From assembly GCA_019454045.1 (NCBI GenBank), contig SKCR01033645.1, forward strand, positions 124,001 to 188,000: DNA of 64,000 bases, given 5' to 3'. Numbering within the stretch: position 1 is the first letter of the stretch; every line of letters begins with the position of its first letter. Shown one piece after another: positions 57,981-64,000 of this stretch. Under the pieces are notes generated by a model. The model had not been told where the DNA came from. It saw only the letters and a program-made list of their open reading frames with translations, and made no database searches. Origin of the DNA: Zanthoxylum bungeanum (taxonomy: Eukaryota > Streptophyta > Magnoliopsida > Sapindales > Rutaceae). The position numbers and the translations under genes are program-made.

Positions 57981-58745
57981 AATAAGAATGTAGTTCAAAT
58001 CTCGATCACATGAGAAATAAATTTATCTACCGGAATAAGAAGTAAACCTTTTTTTATTGAATAACATTAGTAATGTGATGACATGACTTTATAATTTAAC
58101 GAAGAATTATTCAAGCATATATTAATTATATTATAACTTAATGAAGTAATTAAAATACTTCACTCAGTGTAGATGAAGCATCTTAATTTAAAATTTTGAC
58201 TTTAAATATCTATATTATATTATTATATTGTATAAAAAAATTGGACTTTTTGTCATTGAAGTAAAAAATTTGAAGTTATTGTGCAAAATTTAAAATAATT
58301 GTCATCAGTTGAACTTTTGTCAATGAAAACAAATATCACAAGACAACTTTTTCTGTTTTCGAATCAATTAAGAAGTTTTTGGCATGCGATTAACTTTTTT
58401 TTAATAAAAGAAATATTATTAAGAATGGCACACGAGTATACTTTTTGAGTTGTTTAATATTACAATTTTATTTTTATTTTATATTTTAATAGTAATCAAT
58501 TTATTTGTTTAATTCTTTCTTCATTAAAAAATAATAATAAAAAAAAATCTCTCCTTGTTGTTACTTGTTAGAGGTTCTCTTTATAAAAGATAGCAGATCT
58601 TATTTATTAACACATTAATGAAGATTTATATCTTTATGAGCTGGCATTAAATCTCAAAAGATGCAGACCAATGTGTGAGAAGGAATCCTACTTTGACAGC
58701 GCACAACACAAACTCTTGGCCACTCTTCATTTAGCTGGTTGTTAG
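57981..58745. other. AT-rich spacer before element C
   Basis: No gene recognised. A short open stretch at about 58634-58744 (plus strand) reads LALNLKRCRPMCEKESYF and then SAQHKLLATLHLAGC before a stop. It could be an exon end of an unknown gene, but there is no support beyond its protein-like composition. Confidence 0.4.
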
Positions 58746-61263
58746 TGTTAGGGTTGGTACTCCGAGTGCCAATCCGGATCGTATTTATGTCTGATTCATA
58801 AATACGAGTAATTGTATTTTCCATAATATTACTAATTTAACGGTAGCACCCTTGTCTTTTATACACTTATTCGATCTAATTGAGATTAGATATCTGATTA
58901 CGATTAGATCGAAACTGAATCCGGTTCAGTGATACGTGTATATTAGACAAAGACCCTATGATTTACAATATAGTGCGCAGTTACAACGTAGTTTGTAATT
59001 GACATTAGGAAGCGCACTATTAGTTGTATATCCTTAAATAAAGTTCTTGGTCAAGATTTGCTAACACGGGTCGGTTAGTAAAATCCACTGAGACCAATAC
59101 GTGTCGTATATCGTGACTTGGTTCGATGGTTTATCCCAGTGAACCATGAGTCTTGGGAGACTCGTATAGACATGTAGGTGTTTATTTGATAAGACACTGA
59201 ACGACTCACCGAAGGTTTCCTAATAGACGGTACACCAACGTTACCGTCTATTAGGAACCTTCTCGAGTTGAGCGAGCATAGTGGTCTTTCGACTTGAGAT
59301 ACCACTGTGGATATATGAGCTATCCTCCACACTTTGATGGCAGTCACGTCAACGATCTAGTCATGATCAGACATCCGCCTGTTCGTTGGGTGTGGACTGA
59401 TGCCCATGATATCCTGTGCGTATCAAGATAGGATCCGTCAGTCCGGTGTACAGGGCATAGGCATCCTCACGTGTTTACGATCTAGTAAATCCATGGCCGT
59501 GGTATAACTTCGGAAATCAGTTCCGAGTGTTCTTTAGAGATCGTAAATTGAAAGTCGATTGTATTATACCGAACAGATTTGACGTTCTCATCTATATCCA
59601 AGGTATAATACGGATAGCCTGTGATGGAGAGATTATACGTATGCATTGACCTCGGCTTGCATAGTTTAGCGAGATTATCCGTGGTCGTCATAATCCATGA
59701 GTGGGTGGATTATGGACACGAAATTGGATTTCGTGACGGATAAACCTAAACTTAGAGAGTCCCACAATATGAAGTGTACTCGTTGAGCACTTGGGCAACT
59801 CGATACAAATAATACGAATTATTCATAATACTTCACCGGATTAAATGAGTTAATTCGGATCGTTTAATCGTTAAATGATAACACATGCATTATGAGATTT
59901 TGTCCGCTAATAATTATTGTGTATTTGTATTTGATACATAATACAATTAGATACACATTAATTATTCGTCAAATGAGATTTTGACATATGTCATAAATAT
60001 ATGTATTTATTATTTATTGTAAATAAAATACATATATAATAATAATTACATTAATTAATTATTTGGATATTTAATTGTTAAATATTTAAATTATTAATTA
60101 ATAAAATTTTCCATAAATGTTATGGAAGTTGTTTAATTATTATTGGAACATTTGGCTTGCTTTAAAATATACTTTATATGTGTTCCAATTTGATTGGATT
60201 AGATAAAGTAAGTTTGATTTTAATTTGATTAAAGTAATAAAATGACAAAATTGCCCTTGGATGGCTTTTTAAAAAGGAAAAAGTTGCTTTCTTCTTCACC
60301 TTTTTACTACCATTTCCGTGAGCTCCATGAAAGAAAATGGGTTTCAACTTTGCTTTGAAAATCCATGAAGAATTTGAAGAAAAATCAAGGAAAAAGCTTA
60401 GGATTCAAGGGAATTAAAGGTAATTCTTTATACCCAAGCTTAGTAAATTTGATTTCTTATTCCTTGATAATATAGAAGGGTTCTAGGGTCCTTCAAATCT
60501 GAAAAATTTGGGGCTTTTGGCTTTGGTAGTTGAATTGGAAGTGTTTGAGCATGTGTGAAGTGAAATTGGTGAATATTATTGTAATATTAGGCCAATTTAT
60601 TCAATTGTTGAAGAATTTCCATTCTAGAGTTGTTGATCCACTCTAAATAGCCTAGAGTTGTTCATTTGTGGTGTGAATCATTTGGTGATGGATTAATTAG
60701 ATTAATCTTGTAGAAAATTGGATTTAAAGCATGAATTTTGGGCAATTTCGTTTTCTGTTATTGACCTGGAAATGATTCTGATTTTATGATGAAATTGGTG
60801 TCTTTTGAATGTTTTGGATGCATTTTGGGAGTTGGCATAATTTCTGAAAAGAGTTTCGGACTTGAAATAAGCGAAAACGGCCAAAAACGGCGTTACCAGG
60901 TGGATTTTGAGCCAACCGGGTGACGGCTGTGAAAACAGTGATTCCGTCACTATTTGGGCAGCCCATGAACTTTTCCGAAACTTTTGGAGCTGACCTGGGC
61001 AGTTTCCATAAGTGTCGGGTAGTCGCTTCGGTCAAAAACGCATTTTAGGCCATTTTGCGGAAAAACGGTTTTCGTAAAAGTTTCGCGAGTTTTCACCATA
61101 TTTATGTTGATATTTGATATTGAATAAATAGGTTTATGTGAAATATGAATAAATTATTCATATTAGATATTGAATAATTTATTTGGTATTTTTGAAAAAG
61201 TTTTAAAATACGATTTCGCCCGGACCTGCGCTTCCGCTGCGCCCTGACCCCAAAACCCCAACA
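58746..61263 (+). repeat. 5' LTR of element C
   Basis: TGTTAGGGTTGG starts it and CCCCAACA ends it (2518 bp). It contains tcgttgggtgtggac and gactgccg-like segments shared inverted with 22556-24865 and 1371-3768. Confidence 0.82.
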
Positions 61264-61267
61264 AAAA

Positions 61268-61279
61268 TGGTATCAGAGC
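61268..61279 (+). other. Primer-binding site (tRNA-iMet) of element C
   Basis: TGGTATCAGAGC, four bases after the LTR end. Confidence 0.92.
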
Positions 61280-64000
61280 GGGTCTGATGCTTCATCCATT
61301 AAATTATTCATGCTTGATATATGATATATAATCCAATTTTAATGTTCGCACATGCTTGTAATCTATATATGTTTCTTTACTTTTCGGTTTTACGTTAACG
61401 GAAAATATAACGGAAATTTAATAGTTAAATTGTGTTATGTTTTCTAAAGTAGAATTGAAATGTTTAGAAAATGATTTAGATTAAAATTCTGCATTGGATG
61501 TAGAGTATAACTTCCGTAGAAAAATCCCCGCTTTTAAATATGGCTGTAAAGTAACGTGTATTGGATACATGTTTCTTGGTCCGTCTTGTTAGTACGGTTT
61601 ATGGATATTTTTCTATAAGTGCATCCGAGATCATGCCAAAGTTGTGAGGGTGTATTTATAGGATTATTATCCATACCGGTTGTATATTGATACTGGATAA
61701 ATTCAAGTGAAAGTGGAAATCCTGAATGTGCCAAAGCTATCAGGACTACACCGGTAGCTTGAGTTTGTCAATGACAAGTGTAGCCTTGATACGCCTCTCT
61801 GTGAACGTGCCAAAGCTGTCACGGCGAGAAACGGTCAGGACTAAAACCAGGAGTCACTGGTGAGTGATTGACAAATAGTTGTCTACCTAATGAATATACG
61901 TAGGCGAGAACGTGTCAAAGCTGTGAGTCGAAATATATTCATGGGATCTTACTCTCACTATGGAATTTGATTTAATTATCGAATTTCCGTTGTCCGTTGG
62001 GGATTACGGTATTACGTAAAATAGTATGAGACACTGCTGAGTTTAAAATCCATAACTCAGGCAGTGCGTAATATTTTGGAATTTACTGCTTTCGTTTTCC
62101 TTTTATTCTATATTGTTTATATAGATTTACATTTCTAATTCACTGGATGTCTATTATTAGAATAGGTTTTCTGACTTTACCTATGGTTGCGTAGTTCTAG
62201 AATAGGTTTTAGAAAGACATTTGACTTAGATATAGTTAAATTAGTTGAAACCATCGGGAACTATTGTTCCGATTTTCTTGAAAATCAAGATGGTCTGTGA
62301 CTTAGTTTCTAAGTCATGATAGGTAATCTAAATAGATATATGGTTTAGGATATAATATTCTAGCTAGAACTGTTTCTTATGCAGTAAGAATTGACATGAA
62401 TCAGTTCATGTCTCGAGATTCTTGACTGGCATTAAGTAAAACCCTTAAGTGTTTGTTTATCTTTTAATGACGTTTCTTAGCTTTAGTGACTTTTAGAACT
62501 CATGTGTTTTGACACAGTTTGCTAATAAATTATTTGCAATCGTTGTGAATAATTGAACGCAAATTATAAAGCTTTAGAAATGAGATGTGTATAGTTGTGT
62601 ACAGAGAATATCGATTCTCACAATACGACAATTGTAGGTATTGGATACCGGATCTCCTGTCTAGTTAATTAAAATAATATTTAACAATTGTTTTGATATT
62701 TGATATCAGAACTTGTGACTATTGGATAGTTACTTGTTCTGTATAAACAGTTGTTACATATTTTAAAGCGACTAGTAGTGTCATTAATGAAAGATAAGCA
62801 TTAAGAAAATATTCGGTAGAGTAAATAACTGAGAATTGTGCTTTATGAGGTTTTATTATAAAAACATTAAATGATTATTCTGTATGGTAAAGGGTGGTCT
62901 GATACGAGATCACACCACATATCCTTATCCATTTAATGAATATTGTATTCAGGATGTGATTAAATCTCATTTAACCGATGATTGTCATTGGACCACCGAT
63001 TCATTAAACTAATGCATTGGATGTATGTGGTTTAATGAATTGCTAATTGCCTTAGAGAGTTTTCCTTGCCCGTAACTTAGTTAATGAATTGTCATTACTT
63101 AGTTACGTGTTTCTAATAGAGAACATGTTGAACGTCTTGAATTGTTCAAGAACTGTCAATATGTTACTAATGAAACTCGGATAGAATATTTTGAATAGTT
63201 CAAAGATATTTTATCAGTAGTGTCGAAAACTGTATCTTTAAAAATTCATTGCGCGTCTTTGAATTGTTCGAAGATGTTTGATTTGATCAAACGCATAAAT
63301 TTAAGGCAATTAGTTCTATAGTTATTTAATGAATGTGATTCTTACTCAGTATTAAACTTCCGCGATTCCGTTGTGATGGAATTAGTGAGTGGGAGTTATT
63401 GAATCTTATATGATTTGATTCGTTGCTATTGAGTGTTACCAAATTGGTTTTCAATACTTTTGGGGTTATGCTCCATTAACACTATTTCGTCCCTTTAATT
63501 TAGGTTCCATTCAATTCTACAGTTATATATATGATATGTATAGATAGAAAATTCGAATCTTAAATAGTTTGAGATTTGAATCTTTCTTTTATATAATAGT
63601 TATATAATTGAAAGTACTTGTACCTGGGAGGTACGAGTGAAAAGTTTATCATTTATTCTATTTAATAGAATATTGTATTCTGTTTAATAGAATATTGTAT
63701 TTTATTTGATAGAATATCTTTTATACGATCTCGAGTAATAAAATTGTCTGTTACTTGGTAGTTAACATTAGATGTTGACGATTGTAGAACAGATTTGACT
63801 TACTGAAGTAAAATGTGAGAATGATAAACTGTAATGGAACTACATAATTAATAAGATGAAAAGACCCTTGGACAACCTCCGTATAAGTTCAATAGGATGT
63901 CAGAATCATTTACAAAGTATCTGATACTTAATGATTCTGTTGTTTTCTTATTGAAGAAAATTATCCTATAACTTATAGTGTGAGTGATATTTGATATCGA
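61280..64000 (+). other. Element C non-coding leader/interior
   Basis: No ORF of note. The motif gaacgtgccaaagctgtca (near 61803) and variants (near 61726, 61910) match the inverted leader motif of A and B. The stretch 62890-64000 matches 12450-11460 inverted, including three copies of a tttaatagaatattgtat-like unit near 63655-63700. Confidence 0.75.

Larger units (their letters stand above)
58746..64000 (+). mobile_element. Element C: Copia-like/LARD-like retrotransposon, 5' part
   Basis: It starts with a 2.5 kb 5' LTR and a perfect tRNA-Met primer site. A leader of more than 2.7 kb without coding potential follows and runs off the window. It is the inverted relative of element B, matching it along the LTR and along the interior. 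The relation to Copia A (similar LTR start and leader motifs) suggests the Copia superfamily, but no protein is visible to prove this. Confidence 0.75.

Overview
The window looks like nuclear DNA of a flowering plant, probably a eudicot, in a transposon-dense intergenic region. The reasons are plant-type Copia and Gypsy retrotransposons primed by initiator-Met tRNA, a hAT and a CACTA DNA transposon, plant gene fragments with GT..AG introns, a plant defensin-like gene family, and AT-rich spacers. I could not name the species. Nearly all of the 64 kb can be assigned to nested or broken mobile elements. The only genes that look intact and host-like are two copies of a small secreted cysteine-rich (defensin-like) gene.

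Layout. 1-1370: spacer with a cluster of CACGTG boxes and a microsatellite. 1371-10826: an old minus-strand Copia element (A) with 2.4 kb LTRs and a decayed polyprotein; its RNase H region is split by a 2.04 kb insertion with long inverted ends (4201-6242). At about 10826 its 5' LTR is fused to the LTR of a related minus-strand element (B, 10827 to about 24865), which has a non-coding interior. Element B is interrupted by a young chromovirus-like Gypsy element (12518-21077) whose pol carries three frameshifts. 25015-30572: a complete, apparently intact Tork/Tnt1-like Copia element with one 1321-codon ORF. 

24812-41750 holds two copies of a block of about 2.3 kb carrying the defensin-like gene. 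Copy 1 is split by the Tork element and by a 2.73 kb solo LTR (31716-34445). Between the copies lie a CACTA-type end and a zeatin O-glucosyltransferase-like fragment, which a 3.1 kb hAT element (35882-38956) interrupts. 41873-50045 is a CACTA-type element without a recognisable transposase. It carries ferrochelatase and RING-type E3 ligase fragments and a nested 5.1 kb non-autonomous LTR element, whose interior is mostly a 44/82 bp minisatellite. 50046-53119: Gypsy remnant with a long LTR. 53960-57975: Copia deletion derivative with gag and protease only. 58746-64000: plus-strand element C, a relative of B, whose 5' LTR and non-coding leader run off the window edge.

How the parts relate. The nesting order can be read from target-site duplications (ggtaa, ctaat, tgata, caaac, cctacaac, gaact, ggtat) and, for several insertions, from an uninterrupted reference sequence. 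The mobile elements supply almost all coding capacity. Tork is the only element that looks autonomous. The defensin-like pair is the best candidate for host function, because all differences between the two coding sequences are synonymous.
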